Source of the DNA: Shinella zoogloeoides
GTDB lineage: Bacteria; Pseudomonadota; Alphaproteobacteria; Rhizobiales; Rhizobiaceae
Length of the DNA stretch: 64,000 nt
Assembly: GCF_003574625.1 (NCBI RefSeq)
Contig: NZ_QNUJ01000012.1
Span: forward strand, 1-64,000
Direction: 5' to 3'
Position numbers and translations under genes: made by a program. Shown one piece after another: positions 8,070 through 17,288 of the stretch. The notes below the pieces were generated by a model, which saw only the letters and a program-made list of their open reading frames with translations, ran no database searches and was not told the DNA's origin. Positions within the stretch are counted from its first letter, which is position 1, and the number at the start of each line of letters is the position of its first letter.

Positions 8070-9125
8070 TCATTGCTCTTCGCCTCGCTCCGAACGTTTG
8101 AATTCTTCCAATAGCGTCGGCAGACGCTCGACAAGCCAGGTCGAAAGCCCGGCGGCCGGCGCGTGAGGAATGGAAAATTGCATCGCCTTGGGGGTCCGCT
8201 TTGTCGTCACGACCACCCCATGGCCAAGATCGATTTCGGCCGACTCCGGCGCGTTGGTTGGTCGTGACGACCTGTCCAGTACACGCATCACCGCGGTGAA
8301 CCGGTCGTCCGAAGCAAGCGCCCGGAACTTCTCCGAACCAACCAAGCCGTTGAGGGCCGAGTTCGTATCCGACGGGAGCTTCTGGTCCTTGAAGAAAGCG
8401 CCAAGCTTTTCCCATTTCGGACGCCCGGTCGCGGGCGCTGGACCGATCCTGCGGGCAAGCGCTTCGGGAACCGCGTTGGCGGTCGCCGTCAACATCGAGA
8501 TATAGGCGAGCCCCTTTTCTTCGTTGCGTCCTAGCGCCCTTGCAATCGTCTCTCGAGAAAAGCCACGCTTTTTGAGATCGGATGCGTACAACGCCTGCTC
8601 GATGAACGAAGGGTTCTCGCGCTCGGCGTTTTCAATCCCCTGAGCGACGACGAGCTCTTCGTCCGTCATCTGCATGACGATCGCACGAACGGGAATGCCT
8701 ATTATCTGGCAGGCGCGATGGCGCCGGTGCCCGTAGGCGATCTGATACTGGCCAGGATGGTCGGGAAGGGGACGAACCAGAATAGGAAGTTTCTGACCTT
8801 CTCGGCGAATGCCTTCGACAAAACCAGCGAATTCCGGGTTCTCCTCAAAGTCCATCCGGTCCCGAACAAATGCGGGAACGACACTCGCCGGATCCAGTTC
8901 GACCGCGCTGTCGCCCGATTGAAGTTGCGCTCGCAACCGTTCGTTCTCGGCCTCAACCGCTGAGAAGGTCTGCTGCATCGACTTCACCGCACCCGACATG
9001 CTGCCGGATGAGGCTGGTCGAACGGTCGTACTGACGGGGGAGGGGATGTGCTTTTCCAACTCCTCGCGATTCACATTGGCGAAAAGGCTCTTCATTCGGT
9101 CAGAGCGGTCCTTGGCGTTCGTCAT
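8070..9125 (-). CDS. repB: Partition protein RepB (ParB family)
   Basis: The 351-residue protein binds the plasmid centromere and works with RepA to segregate copies. The ParB signature is YGHRRHRACQ at residues 131-140, preceded by QKLPILVRPLPDHPGQY and followed by a helix-turn-helix (GFSRETIARALGRNEEKGLAYISML). The N-terminus (MTNAKDRSDRMKSLFA) is typical of RepB. ATG 9125 overlaps the repA stop by four bases (ATGA), so the two are translationally coupled; an in-frame start at 9137 is less likely. Confidence 0.94.
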   Translation of the reverse strand: MTNAKDRSDRMKSLFANVNREELEKHIPSPVSTTVRPASSGSMSGAVKSMQQTFSAVEAENERLRAQLQSGDSAVELDPASVVPAFVRDRMDFEENPEFAGFVEGIRREGQKLPILVRPLPDHPGQYQIAYGHRRHRACQIIGIPVRAIVMQMTDEELVVAQGIENAERENPSFIEQALYASDLKKRGFSRETIARALGRNEEKGLAYISMLTATANAVPEALARRIGPAPATGRPKWEKLGAFFKDQKLPSDTNSALNGLVGSEKFRALASDDRFTAVMRVLDRSSRPTNAPESAEIDLGHGVVVTTKRTPKAMQFSIPHAPAAGLSTWLVERLPTLLEEFKRSERGEEQ

Positions 9126-10345
9126 GTCCGACCCCATACCTGCTTGAGGTGGTTCAGAATCTCCTGATTGACGCTGTCTACCGATTCCAACGCGCGATTG
9201 AGCGTGTCTCTGCCAACCGCACCCCGCGCCATCTCATAAAGGCTCTTCTTCTCCAATCCCGCACTCGCAATCGCGGTTGTTTCGACGACGACAGGTGCGA
9301 GCACATCCTCGCCGAAGAGGGAGCGAAGAAGCGCAACGATATTAACCTGGGGAACGTCATTCGGGTCGTGACGCGTCAACACATAGCGGATGAAATCGTG
9401 ATGCAGATGACCACCATTTTCCTCAATGACCTGGAGAATGTCGCTGGTCATCTTGAGGAACTGGTTCATGCTCGAGACGTCGAGCATCGCAGGATGGACA
9501 GTGACAAGGAGGGCGCTCGCCGCATAAAGCGCACCAAGCGTCAGATAGCCGAGCTGTGGGGGAGCATCGATAAGCACCACGTCATAGTCGTCTTCAACGC
9601 TGGCGATGACGGATCCAAGCCGGCGGAAGAACATGCCTTCCCCGCGGCCGTCACCACGCGCGATAGCCTGAGGGGTCTCGTGCTCGTATTCCATGAGCTC
9701 CAGATTGCCTGGGACAAGGTCGATACCTTCGAAATAGGTCTTGCGGATCACGCTCGCGAGCGGAACACGCTGCCCTTCATCGTAGCGAATCGCACCGTAG
9801 ACGGTCTGGTTATCTTCGACGTCGATCTCCGGCTGGTACCCGAACATCGTTGACAGAGATGCCTGCGGATCAAGATCAATCGCAAGGACGCGCAGACCTT
9901 GTAAGGCAAGGAAATGTGCAAGATGGACTGTCGTGGTGGTCTTGGCCGACCCGCCCTTAAAATTAGCCACGGCCACGATCTGAAGCTTTTCACCTGCCCG
10001 CCGACGCGGAAGAAAGTCCAGTGCTTCTTTCGGCCGCTTTTTGGCAAGATGCTCGCGGATCTCATTAATCTGAGCGAGGGTGTAGGCGCGGCGACGGTTA
10101 TCCTTGCCGTGTAGCTCCGGCGCAGCGCTCTCTCCATCAAGAGACATCTGTCTCAGGGTCGATTCTGCGATGCCAACCATCATCGCCGCTTCACGGGAAG
10201 TGAAGGTTTTGAGAGTCTTCTTTGCCTCGGGCGGATACATCTGAGAGCGGAGCGTCTGAAGCTGCGCCGCAAGCAAATGCGAGTGACGCGTAATCTTCGA
10301 GACGGACTCCTCGATAGGAGGTTTGGTGGCTGCAGCAGCGGGCAT
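9122..10345 (-). CDS. repA: Partition ATPase RepA (ParA family)
   Basis: First gene of the repABC operon, 407 residues. RepA is the Walker-type ATPase that drives plasmid partition and represses its own promoter together with RepB. An N-terminal winged helix (REAAMMVGIAESTLRQMS, about residues 50-70) is followed by the deviant Walker A KGGSAKTTT at 130-138 and the Walker A' region AIDLDPQASLS. The length and domain order match the rhizobial RepA family. Its start lies downstream of a 357-base region without genes that should contain the operon promoter. Confidence 0.95.
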   Translation of the reverse strand: MPAAAATKPPIEESVSKITRHSHLLAAQLQTLRSQMYPPEAKKTLKTFTSREAAMMVGIAESTLRQMSLDGESAAPELHGKDNRRRAYTLAQINEIREHLAKKRPKEALDFLPRRRAGEKLQIVAVANFKGGSAKTTTTVHLAHFLALQGLRVLAIDLDPQASLSTMFGYQPEIDVEDNQTVYGAIRYDEGQRVPLASVIRKTYFEGIDLVPGNLELMEYEHETPQAIARGDGRGEGMFFRRLGSVIASVEDDYDVVLIDAPPQLGYLTLGALYAASALLVTVHPAMLDVSSMNQFLKMTSDILQVIEENGGHLHHDFIRYVLTRHDPNDVPQVNIVALLRSLFGEDVLAPVVVETTAIASAGLEKKSLYEMARGAVGRDTLNRALESVDSVNQEILNHLKQVWGRT

Positions 10346-10702
10346 ATCGCTCTCGACGGAAAAAAACTGACAATCGCTGAAAAAACGTCGCCGACGATTG
10401 CCCGATTCCTGCGGCCGGTCAAATCTTAATTGGTTAACAGAAGGTTAACGTCTAAACGTCGCCGGCTTCGAACGCTGCAAATGCCCAATGAATCAAACCA
10501 CTTGGTGAGTTCCACGCTCTTCCTGGTGATCGAACAAAAAAGAGTCGATAACCTGTCGTGAGCACGTACGGCGTCCATCCAAGTGGCTTTTCAGCGCGAC
10601 TCACTGGTTCGAGACGTCAAGCGCCAAAGGATGAAACGTGATTCTCCCATCGCCATTACCCTCGCGCAGGAATAACGGCGTAATTTAATGAGTTAAATCG
10701 AA
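10346..10702. promoter_or_regulatory. repABC promoter and leader region
   Basis: No gene is apparent. It should contain the minus-strand promoter of repA and RepA/RepB operators. Two direct copies of GGTTAAC, at 10432-10438 and 10443-10449, are 11 bases apart, about one helical turn, and are the best operator candidates. Confidence 0.4.
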
Positions 10703-11059
10703 CTAGCTGCCGTTGGCTCCAGCTCGAAGCAATGCAAAAACCGTCGGAGACAGCGCAAACTGTCTGGCCGTTCCGCGACCCATTGAGTTCTTTCCAAGCG
10801 TTTCAACGAGCACTCCGCGCGCAACGAGCAAATCCATCGTCTCGACGACGCCGCCTCGGGTCATCCCGGTAAAATTGATGATATTTGAGAGCGTTAATGC
10901 TTCGCCGGCCAGGTGCATCATATAAAGGATGTTCAACACGCCGATCTGCTTGATCCGGGACTGCGCCGTCTCGTCTTCAAGCGGTTTTTCGAGAATCTCA
11001 CGCACGGCGAAGGCCGATAGCGCCTGGCTTTGCCATCCGTCACTCAATTTGCTTGCCAT
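10703..11059 (-). CDS. Small winged-helix regulator, RctA-like candidate
   Basis: The 118-residue product is a winged-helix protein: LTLSNIINFTGMTRGGVVETMDLLVARGVLVETLG reads as a MarR/GntR-like recognition module, with helices on both sides. It is divergent from the virB operon, with only 95 bases between the starts. In Rhizobium etli and Sinorhizobium meliloti the small winged-helix protein RctA represses the plasmid virB genes; the size and position here suggest an equivalent role, but I cannot confirm orthology from sequence alone. The shared upstream region probably carries its operator, so it may control both itself and virB. Confidence 0.6.
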   Translation of the reverse strand: MASKLSDGWQSQALSAFAVREILEKPLEDETAQSRIKQIGVLNILYMMHLAGEALTLSNIINFTGMTRGGVVETMDLLVARGVLVETLGKNSMGRGTARQFALSPTVFALLRAGANGS

Positions 11060-11154
11060 CGATTTAACTATCTATTATTTGCATAGTATGAGCGTTAGGG
11101 CGAGACGATTCTTCGTATCCCGTCCAACGAAATTTCAATCGGAGGGTAGGGGGC
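11060..11154. promoter_or_regulatory. Divergent promoter region of regulator and virB operon
   Basis: This 95-base AT-rich spacer contains ACTATCTATTATTTGCATAG, an imperfect inverted repeat with a TAGTAT possible -10 element for the plus strand near 11084. It is the likely operator for the adjacent winged-helix protein. Confidence 0.4.
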
Positions 11155-11682
11155 ATGAAGGGCCTTTTCTTTCGAACGTTCATAGCGGCGTTAGGGTTCG
11201 GTTCACTATATCTCAGTTCCGAGCAAAGTGCGCGGGCGGATGAGTGGGGTTGCCAGGTTATCCTGTGCCTATCCAATCCCGGTGGCCCGACACAATACGC
11301 CGAGTGCCGGCCGCCTATCCAGAAGCTCTGGAGATGGCTCGCCAAGGGCCGTTCTTTCCCGACCTGCAGCGGCGTCGGCTTCCAAAGCTCCCGCCCTCGA
11401 TACGAGCCTTACTACTGCAACGACGGCTATCGCTTATCAGCCGGCTTCGGTCCGAGCGGCCGCGTGTCGACGTCGATGCGGCCAGTGAGCGATAGCCTTT
11501 GCCGGCGCGACCGAGACAATGCCGGCGGGAGCAATGGCTCCGTAATCTCGCCACGCTGGCAGCAAGTCGATGGCCGCTATCAGTGCATGGCCTACACCAT
11601 CAGCCGCCCGCTGGTCCGTGAGAAACCTCGATACATCGATGTGACAATCGACGGCGTCGGCAAGCAGAGGGTGTGGTTCTAG
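11155..11682 (+). CDS. TrbM-like exported protein of the virB operon
   Basis: The 175-residue protein begins with a signal peptide (hydrophobic segment around FIAALGFGSLYLSS, cleavage near ARA-DE). Directly after it, DEWGCQVILCLSNPGG and AECRPPIQKLW followed by a third and fourth cysteine resemble the TrbM family of conjugation proteins, which have paired cysteines in the periplasm. It lies first in the virB operon, 2 bases before the lytic transglycosylase start. An accessory periplasmic role in mating-pore assembly is inferred. The C-terminal half has more cysteines and no domain I recognise. Confidence 0.65.
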   Translation: MKGLFFRTFIAALGFGSLYLSSEQSARADEWGCQVILCLSNPGGPTQYAECRPPIQKLWRWLAKGRSFPTCSGVGFQSSRPRYEPYYCNDGYRLSAGFGPSGRVSTSMRPVSDSLCRRDRDNAGGSNGSVISPRWQQVDGRYQCMAYTISRPLVREKPRYIDVTIDGVGKQRVWF

Positions 11683-11684
11683 GC

Positions 11685-12371
11685 ATGCCCGTTGCTTTTC
11701 TCGATCTTGCGCAGTCCTGCGCACCCTTTGTTGCGTCCGAAACACTGGCCGGCATCGTGAGCCTTGAGAGTCGGTTCGAGCCTTTCAACATTCGCATCAA
11801 CAGCGGCCGGCCGCTCAAGACACAACCGGCAACGAAGGCCGAGGCGATCGAGACCGCCACATCGCTGGTAGCTGAGCATCACGACATCCAGCTCGGTCTC
11901 GGCGGAATCGGGGTGGAGGAGCTTCAAAAGCTGAAGCTCTCCATCGCCGACGCCTTCGATCCTTGCCTGAACCTCCAAGCCACGGCCACGCTGCTGGATG
12001 GCTACTACCGTCTTGCCGTCAAGGCCGGCGCAGATCCTGCCAGGGCGGAACAGGTGATGCTTCAGTCCTACTATGGCCGCGACGATCCCTCGGTCGGTGC
12101 GATGGTCAACTACGACGATCAGGTTCGTCGCGAAATCAAACGGCTCGGCCCGACCATCGCCCGGTTGACGATCGCGGCTTCGGGGGAGGGGAGGGGGAAC
12201 GACGATCCTGTCGCCTCCGCCCCTGTCGACGTCGTCGCAGAAGTGGTTGCGGAGAACGCCGAGCCGAAAACCACTTCAATCGCTTCCGCGCCGACATGGG
12301 ACGTCTTCAACAGTCGACGCGGGTCTTCCGTCCTGGTGTTTAAGAACAATCAAATGGAGCAGAGTGAATGA
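11685..12371 (+). CDS. virB1: VirB1-like lytic transglycosylase
   Basis: This 228-residue protein has the SLT fold: SLESRFEPFNIRIN carries the catalytic Glu in the usual ESRF setting, and LSIADAFDPCLNLQATATLLDGYY matches the second half of the domain. It opens peptidoglycan locally for assembly of the type IV secretion channel. No clear signal peptide is seen, only a moderately hydrophobic start, as in several VirB1 relatives. The C-terminal 60 residues are a low-complexity tail. ATG 11685 follows the previous gene by two bases; its stop overlaps the virB2 start (ATGA). Confidence 0.85.
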   Translation: MPVAFLDLAQSCAPFVASETLAGIVSLESRFEPFNIRINSGRPLKTQPATKAEAIETATSLVAEHHDIQLGLGGIGVEELQKLKLSIADAFDPCLNLQATATLLDGYYRLAVKAGADPARAEQVMLQSYYGRDDPSVGAMVNYDDQVRREIKRLGPTIARLTIAASGEGRGNDDPVASAPVDVVAEVVAENAEPKTTSIASAPTWDVFNSRRGSSVLVFKNNQMEQSE

Positions 12372-12667
12372 CTTTCAGTTCCCGTATCCGCGCGTTTGCG
12401 ACCCCGTCTGCGATGGCATTCGCTGTGGTGGCGATGCTGGTCGAGCCGGCTTTTGCGCAGGCGGCCGGCATCGAGACGATCCTTCAGAACGTCGTCGATC
12501 TTTTGCAGGGCAACATCTTCAGGCTGTTCGCCACTATCGCCGTCATCCTGATCGCTCTGGCCTGGATGTTTGGCTACATGGACCTCCGCCGCGCAGGCTA
12601 CTGGATCGTCGGCATCGGCGTGATCGCCGGCTCTTCGGAACTCGTCAGCACGATCATCGGGAGCTGA
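12368..12667 (+). CDS. virB2: VirB2 pilin
   Basis: A 99-residue prepilin with a long signal sequence ending in FAQAAG and two hydrophobic helices (FRLFATIAVILIALAWMFGY and YWIVGIGVIAGSSELV) separated by the short basic loop MDLRRAG. This matches VirB2/TrbC pilins, which form the conjugative pilus and may be cyclised. The start overlaps virB1 by four bases. Confidence 0.9.
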   Translation: MTFSSRIRAFATPSAMAFAVVAMLVEPAFAQAAGIETILQNVVDLLQGNIFRLFATIAVILIALAWMFGYMDLRRAGYWIVGIGVIAGSSELVSTIIGS

Positions 12668-12671
12668 CCAG

Positions 12672-13013
12672 ATGGCGGTCACGCGACCCGAGCTCGAGGA
12701 AGACACCCTGTTCATCGCCTGCACGCGTCCGGCGATGATCGCGGGCGTCACGATGGAAGCCATAGGCATCAACGTCATGGCGACCACGATCTTCTACCTC
12801 GCGGCGGGCTCGGTCGCGTATGCGCTCGTGGGGGTCGTCTTCCATTTCGTGTTCCGGGCGCTGGTCAAGCACGACCACAACATGTTCCGGATCCTGGTGG
12901 CCTGGGTGGAGACCCGTGGACGGACCCGGAACGGCACCTACTGGGGTGGGGCCACGCTTTCCCCGCTGAAGCTCGTTCGGCGGTTCGACGAAAGGGATCT
13001 CGGATATGCCTAG
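12672..13013 (+). CDS. virB3: VirB3 inner-membrane protein
   Basis: The 113-residue product begins with the VirB3 signature LEEDTLFIACTRPAMIAGV, and has two membrane-embedded hydrophobic segments. VirB3 links the pilus machinery to the VirB4 ATPase in the inner membrane. It overlaps virB4 by eight bases, typical of coupled translation. Confidence 0.9.
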   Translation: MAVTRPELEEDTLFIACTRPAMIAGVTMEAIGINVMATTIFYLAAGSVAYALVGVVFHFVFRALVKHDHNMFRILVAWVETRGRTRNGTYWGGATLSPLKLVRRFDERDLGYA

Positions 13014-15387
13014 TATCGCCACTCTCAAGTCCCGCGAACTCGCTCCGGAAACCTTCATTCCCTACGTGCGCCATGTCGACGAAACCACCATCGCGCTCGA
13101 CTCCCGCACCTTGATGGTGATGGTGGCGCTCGACGGCGTGTCCTTCGAGACCGCCGACGTTCTCGACCTCAACGCGCTGCATCGTGATTTGAACACGCTC
13201 TATCGCAATATCGCGGATGAGCGGCTTGCCCTGTGGGCGCATCTCATTCGACGCCGCGATCGCGACTATCCGGACGGGACGTTCGCAACGCCCTTCTCGG
13301 CCGCGCTCAACGAAAAATATCGCGAGCGCATGGTGCGCGAGGACCTGTTCCGCAACGACCTCTACCTCACCGTCCTCTGGTCGCCGGCGCGCGATCCAGC
13401 CGACAAGGCCGCGAAGCTGCTATCCCGATTGCGGCAGCGATACCGTTCAGGCGTCGAACTCGACGAGGAGGCACTGAAGCACCTGCAGGACAAGCTCGTC
13501 GACGTGACCGCCGGCTTGAAACGCTTCGAGCCGCGCGTGCTCACCCTCTATGACCATGACGGGGTTCTGTTCTCCGAGCCGAGCGAGGTGCTGCACCAAT
13601 TGGTTGGCGGCCGGCGCGAGCCGGTCCCGTTGACCGAGGGCCGGATCTCCTCGGCAATCTATTCCGATCGTGTGATCATCGGCCGCGAGACGATCGAAAT
13701 CCGCCACGAGGCGGAAAGCCGATTTGCCGGCATGTTAAGCATCAAGGAATATCCCGCCCGCACCAGGACGGGGATGCTGGACGGCGTTCTTACCAGTCCC
13801 TTCGAACTGATCCTGTCGCAATCCTTCTGCTTCGCCTCCAAGGCGGATGCGCGTGTCATCATGGGTCGCAAGCAGAACCAGCTTGTGAGCAGCGGCGACA
13901 AGGCCGCCTCGCAAATCGATGAACTCGATGATGCGATGGACGATCTGGAATCGAACCGCTTCGTGCTCGGTGAACATCACCTGACGCTTGCTGTCTTCGC
14001 CGCCTCGGTCAAGGAATTGACGGACAATCTGGCCAAGGCGCGCGCTGGCCTGACGAACGGCGGTGCGGTCGTTGCTCGCGAGGATCTCGGTCTCGAGGCC
14101 GCCTGGTGGGCGCAGTTGCCGGGCAATTTCCGCTATCGCGCGAGATCGGGAGCGATCACCTCACGCAACTTCGCAGCGCTGTCGCCTTTCCACTCCTATC
14201 CGATCGGACAGAAAGACGGCAACGAGTGGGGACCGGCCGTCGCCTTGCTGAAGACGGCATCCGGCTCGCCCTATTACTTCAATCTCCACTATGGTGATCT
14301 CGGCAACACGTTCATGTGCGGCCCATCCGGCGCCGGCAAGACCGTGATCGTCAACTTCATGCTGTCGCAGCTTGAAAAACACGACCCGCATGTCGTCTTC
14401 TTCGACAAGGACCGCGGCGCGGACCTTTATGTTCGCGCCGCCGGCGGCACCTATCTGCCTCTCAAGAATGGCACGCCTACCGGCTGCGCTCCCCTCAAGG
14501 CCCTCGACCTCACACCGGAGAACAAGGTCTTCCTGACCCGTTGGGTCGGAAAGCTTGTCGGTTCCGGCTCGCGTGAACTGAGCGTCACCGAGTTGCGCGA
14601 TATCGCCGGCGCCATCGACGGGCTTGCCGATCTGCCGACAGAGCAACGGACGATCGGCGCGCTGCGCACCTTCCTCAACAACACCGACATGGAAGGGATT
14701 GCGGCCCGGCTGCGGCGGTGGGAGAGAGGAGGGCCGCTCGGCTGGGTCTTCGATAATGTCATTGAGGGTATTGGCTTCGGCGACCTGGGAGGCAACGGCA
14801 AGTTCATCGGTTATGACATGACGGACTTCCTCGACAACGAGGAAATCCGCACGCCTTTGATGGCGTATCTCTTCCACCGCGTTGAGCAACTGATCGACGG
14901 CCGTCGGATCATCATCGTCATCGACGAATTCTGGAAAGCACTGCAGGACGAAGGTTTCCGCGACCTCGCGCAGAACAAGCTGAAGACGATCCGCAAGCAG
15001 AACGGGCTGATGTTGTTTGCCACGCAGAGCCCGCGCGACGCGCTAAACTCGCCGATCGCGCACACGATCATCGAGCAATGCCCGACGCAGATTTTCCTGC
15101 CGAACTCCCGCGGCAACCATGCCGACTATGTGGAGGGGTTCAAGCTCACGGAGCGCGAATACGAATTGATCGCCCGCGAACTCTCCGTAGAGAGCCGGCG
15201 GTTCGTGTTGAAGCAGGGGCATAACAGCGTCGTCGCCGAACTGAACCTCAACGGCTTCGGTGACGAACTTGCGATCCTCTCGGGCCGTACGGCCAATGTC
15301 GAGCTCCTCGACGCGATCCGCGCTGAAGTCGGCAACGACCCGAAGGACTGGCTTCCCGTTTTCCAGGCAAGAAGGAGTGCAAGCTGA
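13006..15387 (+). CDS. virB4: VirB4 ATPase of the type IV secretion system
   Basis: The 793-residue protein is the large energising ATPase of the VirB channel. The P-loop GPSGAGKT is at about residues 439-446 and the Walker B strand IIIVIDEF at about 635-642, followed by KTIRKQNGLMLFATQSP, the sensor region of the VirB4/TraC family. The N-terminal CagE/TrbE domain is complete. The stop overlaps virB5 by one base. Family length is normal. Confidence 0.96.
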   Translation: MPSIATLKSRELAPETFIPYVRHVDETTIALDSRTLMVMVALDGVSFETADVLDLNALHRDLNTLYRNIADERLALWAHLIRRRDRDYPDGTFATPFSAALNEKYRERMVREDLFRNDLYLTVLWSPARDPADKAAKLLSRLRQRYRSGVELDEEALKHLQDKLVDVTAGLKRFEPRVLTLYDHDGVLFSEPSEVLHQLVGGRREPVPLTEGRISSAIYSDRVIIGRETIEIRHEAESRFAGMLSIKEYPARTRTGMLDGVLTSPFELILSQSFCFASKADARVIMGRKQNQLVSSGDKAASQIDELDDAMDDLESNRFVLGEHHLTLAVFAASVKELTDNLAKARAGLTNGGAVVAREDLGLEAAWWAQLPGNFRYRARSGAITSRNFAALSPFHSYPIGQKDGNEWGPAVALLKTASGSPYYFNLHYGDLGNTFMCGPSGAGKTVIVNFMLSQLEKHDPHVVFFDKDRGADLYVRAAGGTYLPLKNGTPTGCAPLKALDLTPENKVFLTRWVGKLVGSGSRELSVTELRDIAGAIDGLADLPTEQRTIGALRTFLNNTDMEGIAARLRRWERGGPLGWVFDNVIEGIGFGDLGGNGKFIGYDMTDFLDNEEIRTPLMAYLFHRVEQLIDGRRIIIVIDEFWKALQDEGFRDLAQNKLKTIRKQNGLMLFATQSPRDALNSPIAHTIIEQCPTQIFLPNSRGNHADYVEGFKLTEREYELIARELSVESRRFVLKQGHNSVVAELNLNGFGDELAILSGRTANVELLDAIRAEVGNDPKDWLPVFQARRSAS

Positions 15388-16085
15388 TGGCATCCTATAG
15401 ACTTCATGGCGCGGCGTTCGCGGCAGCGCTTGTCCTTTCCGCCGGCGGCGCGGCAGGGCAGGGGATTCCGGTGATCGACCAGACGGCGATCCTGAAGCAT
15501 ATCGAGAGCATTGCGCAGCTGAAGTCGCAGCTTGACGCCCTTCATCAGCAGATCGAACAGGCCCAGCAGCTTTACGGTTCGCTCAACAAGCTGACCGATA
15601 TGGCTGATGTGGCAAGCGTGCTCAATGATCCTGCGATCCGCAAAGCGCTTCCATCGGACTTTGCGGCGATCGAGGGATTGCTGAAGGGCGAGGGAACCGG
15701 CGTGTTCAAGGATTCCGCCTCGAAGTTCCTGGAGGGCAATTCCACCTATCGCACCGACGCCGACGATTTCTACGCCAAGGAACTCGCTCGCGTGCAGAAC
15801 AAGAACGCGGGCCAGATGAGCCTGGGACAGCAGATTTACGATGCTGCGACGAAGCGCATCGACGGGATCGACCAGCTTCGCGAGAAGATTTCGACGGCAA
15901 GCGATGCCAAGGAAATCGCCGACCTTCAGGCACGGTTGCAAGCTGAACAGGCGTTTCTCCAATCCGACGTGCTGCGGATGGAAGGTCTGCGCATGGTGCA
16001 GCAGGCGCAGAACCAGGTCGACGAACAGCGCAAGGCCGAGGACTGGCGTCAGCGCATGGATGCGATGAAGGCGGCGCTGCAATGA
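15387..16085 (+). CDS. virB5: VirB5 minor pilin
   Basis: A 232-residue exported protein with a signal peptide ending near GGAAGQG, then long helices rich in Gln and Ala (AQLKSQLDALHQQIEQAQQLYGSL), the typical VirB5 helical bundle. VirB5 sits at the pilus tip. Its stop overlaps the next gene by four bases. Confidence 0.88.
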   Translation: MASYRLHGAAFAAALVLSAGGAAGQGIPVIDQTAILKHIESIAQLKSQLDALHQQIEQAQQLYGSLNKLTDMADVASVLNDPAIRKALPSDFAAIEGLLKGEGTGVFKDSASKFLEGNSTYRTDADDFYAKELARVQNKNAGQMSLGQQIYDAATKRIDGIDQLREKISTASDAKEIADLQARLQAEQAFLQSDVLRMEGLRMVQQAQNQVDEQRKAEDWRQRMDAMKAALQ

Positions 16086-16315
16086 GCCGATCTTTGCTCG
16101 TTTTGGCACTCCTCCTCCTTGCGGCCTGCTCAGAGAAAACCGAGCAATCCTATACCGTCGACCAACTGGTCGCTGACGAGACACTGCTCTCCCGCATTAC
16201 GGCCGAGTGCCGCAACAATCCGGGCGAGTTGCGGGAAACTGACAACTGCCAGAACGCGGAAGCGGCCGACGGCAAGCTCCGCCTTGAGAAGATGCGAAAG
16301 GCCTTGGGGGGCTGA
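16082..16315 (+). CDS. eexN: EexN-like entry-exclusion lipoprotein
   Basis: A 77-residue lipoprotein with a lipobox LLAACS at the end of a short signal sequence. After it come TVDQLVADETLLSRITAEC and NNPGELRETDNCQNAE, with the Cys pair and the NP-x-EL-x-T-x-NC pattern seen in EexN proteins. EexN lipoproteins in the envelope of a donor reduce entry of a second copy of the same plasmid. The gene lies between virB5 and virB6, as in many VirB-type plasmids. Confidence 0.78.
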   Translation: MSRSLLVLALLLLAACSEKTEQSYTVDQLVADETLLSRITAECRNNPGELRETDNCQNAEAADGKLRLEKMRKALGG

Positions 16316-16320
16316 AGGTC

Positions 16321-17256
16321 ATGTATCAGGTGTTCGAGTTCATCGACGGACAATTCAAGACGCCGTTGGAGACGTTCGTCTCGGAAGGCACCTCGAACAT
16401 TGCCGAATGGGTGAGCGGCCCGCTGACGGCAGCCGTGACGCTTTACGTCATTTTGTACGGCTACCTCGTGTTACGCGGCTCAGTGCAGGATCCAGTCCTG
16501 GAGTTCGCTTTCCGGGCGATGAAGCTGGCGATCATCGTCATGCTGGTGAAAAACGCCGGCGAATACCAGACCTACGTCACGAACGTCTTCTTCGACATCC
16601 TCCCGCGCGAAATCGCCCAGGCACTGAACACAGGCACGACACCCAGCGCCAGCACGTTCGACAGTCTGCTCGACAAGGGGCAGGCTTCGGCAACCGACAT
16701 CTGGTCTCGCGCCTCCTGGCCGGTCGACATTGTCACCGGCGTCGGCGGCATGATGGTGATCGGCGTCAGCTTTCTCGTCGCCGGCATTGGCTATGTCGTC
16801 TCGCTCTATGCGCGGCTGGCGCTCGCCATCGTCCTGGCCATCGGCCCGATTTTCATCGCGCTCGCCATGTTCCAGTCGACGCGCCGCTTCACCGAGGCCT
16901 GGATCGGACAGCTCGTCAATTTCGTCATTCTTCAGGTCCTCGTCGTGGCTGTCGGCGCGCTACTGATCTCGTGCCTCGATTCCACCTTCACGGCGATCGA
17001 CGCCTATACCGACGTCCTCATGCGCCCGATCGCGCTCTGCGCCATCGGTATCGCTGCGCTCTACGTCTTCTATCAGCTGCCGACGATCGCTTCAGCCTTG
17101 GCATCCGGCGGGGCATCGCTGGCCTATGGCTACACCACCGCACGCGATGCTCATCAGGGCATGCTTGCCCGCGGCACCAGGACCACCGGACGCGCCATCA
17201 TGCATACGGCTCGCTTCGTGGGCCGAACCGTCGGCGGCAGAGGCAGGAGCACGTGA
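16321..17256 (+). CDS. virB6: VirB6 polytopic membrane protein
   Basis: The 311-residue protein has an N-terminal periplasmic region and at least five strongly hydrophobic segments (TAAVTLYVILYGYLVLRG, MMVIGVSFLVAGIGYVVSLY, ALAIVLAIGPIFIALAMF, and two further ones), matching TrbL/VirB6. It forms part of the inner-membrane pore. The motif AIVLAIGPIFIAL is the most conserved family element. Confidence 0.92.
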   Translation: MYQVFEFIDGQFKTPLETFVSEGTSNIAEWVSGPLTAAVTLYVILYGYLVLRGSVQDPVLEFAFRAMKLAIIVMLVKNAGEYQTYVTNVFFDILPREIAQALNTGTTPSASTFDSLLDKGQASATDIWSRASWPVDIVTGVGGMMVIGVSFLVAGIGYVVSLYARLALAIVLAIGPIFIALAMFQSTRRFTEAWIGQLVNFVILQVLVVAVGALLISCLDSTFTAIDAYTDVLMRPIALCAIGIAALYVFYQLPTIASALASGGASLAYGYTTARDAHQGMLARGTRTTGRAIMHTARFVGRTVGGRGRST

Positions 17257-17288
17257 TGCTCCCAATAATGAGAAGAGGTCCACCTAGT

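Noticed and set aside
10432-10449. GGTTAAC direct repeat considered as a parS site
   Set aside because: It is a direct repeat, not a palindrome, and lies on the promoter side; it is better explained as an operator.
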